Source: JAKJEP01 sp964580995 | GTDB lineage: Bacteria; Planctomycetota; Phycisphaerae; Sedimentisphaerales; SM23-30 | NCBI GenBank assembly: GCA_964580995.1 | Contig: CAZOMV010000032.1 | Span: 1-52,200 of the forward strand | Length of the DNA stretch: 52,200 nt | Direction: 5' to 3' | In this document: positions 52,080 to 52,200 of the stretch, piece by piece | Layout of the letters: each line of letters begins with the position of its first letter | Numbering within the stretch: the stretch's first letter is position 1 | Notes under the pieces: generated by a model | Databases searched by the model: none | What the model saw: the letters and a program-made list of their open reading frames with translations, nothing else | What the model was told of the DNA's origin: nothing | Position numbers and translations under genes: made by a program

Positions 52080-52200
52080 TGTATAGTCCGATAATAAAGT
52101 AACGATTGTAACGATTTTAACGGTTTGGTAAGATTTTTGGTATGATGGGTAAGAATTTTGGTAATTTGTAACGGTTAGGTTGAGTTGGTAAATGTTGAAG

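Noticed and set aside
1..52200. CRISPR arrays, rRNA genes and insertion sequences
   Set aside because: No spaced identical repeats with unique spacers, no rRNA-like stretches and no transposase frames were seen.

Overview
The window reads as a chromosomal segment of a Planctomycetota bacterium, most likely class Phycisphaerae. The clues are the small basic protein of the PVC superphylum (26597-26863), secreted glycosidases ending in type I dockerin-like repeats without any visible scaffoldin, a zinc-ribbon/DUF4190/pseudopilin-like protein, and membrane-anchored low-complexity proteins typical of the group. The assignment rests on gene content only; there is no rRNA in the window.

Left part (1-10150): a membrane permease-like gene whose N-terminus is unclear, a decayed stretch with two 7-bp tandem repeats, a coiled-coil lipoprotein, a beta-propeller-like protein, and a four-gene peptide-utilisation operon (POT transporter, M3 oligoendopeptidase with an N-terminal signal sequence, OPT transporter, small membrane protein). 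A large GH106-like lipoprotein glycosidase lies convergent to it (10179-13904).

Central part (14183-26863): a DUF4190-type protein; then on the minus strand XerD, a four-cysteine mini-protein, an HtrA-like protease, two tetrapyrrole genes (corrinoid adenosyltransferase and precorrin-2 dehydrogenase), tRNA-Leu(GAG) and the housekeeping fatty-acid cluster rpmF-plsX-fabH-fabD-fabG-acpP-fabF. A structured stretch at 17764-17981 ends in two plus-strand terminator-like hairpins with no plus-strand gene in front of them; it is a candidate non-coding RNA.

Second acyl-chain cluster (28269-36347, plus strand): dehydratase, oversized acyl carrier protein, second dehydratase, a ketosynthase that has lost its catalytic Cys and one His (chain-length-factor-like), an intact ketosynthase, a membrane-anchored alpha/beta hydrolase, a GH3-family acyl-amide synthetase and a methyltransferase. 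It looks like a dedicated type II polyketide or unusual-fatty-acid pathway beside the housekeeping one, and is the best candidate here for an undescribed system. An aminotransferase lies just upstream and tRNA-Glu(CTC) just downstream.

Right part (36675-52200, minus strand): a polysaccharide-degradation locus with two paralogous GH2 enzymes, a LamG-like dockerin protein, a FadR-type GntR regulator and an MFS transporter. It is followed by an OmpA-type lipoprotein, an unusual protein joining an excisionase-like HTH to repeats and two membrane segments, a small membrane protein, a zincin-like metallopeptidase, and a 33-bp triplicated repeat near the edge.
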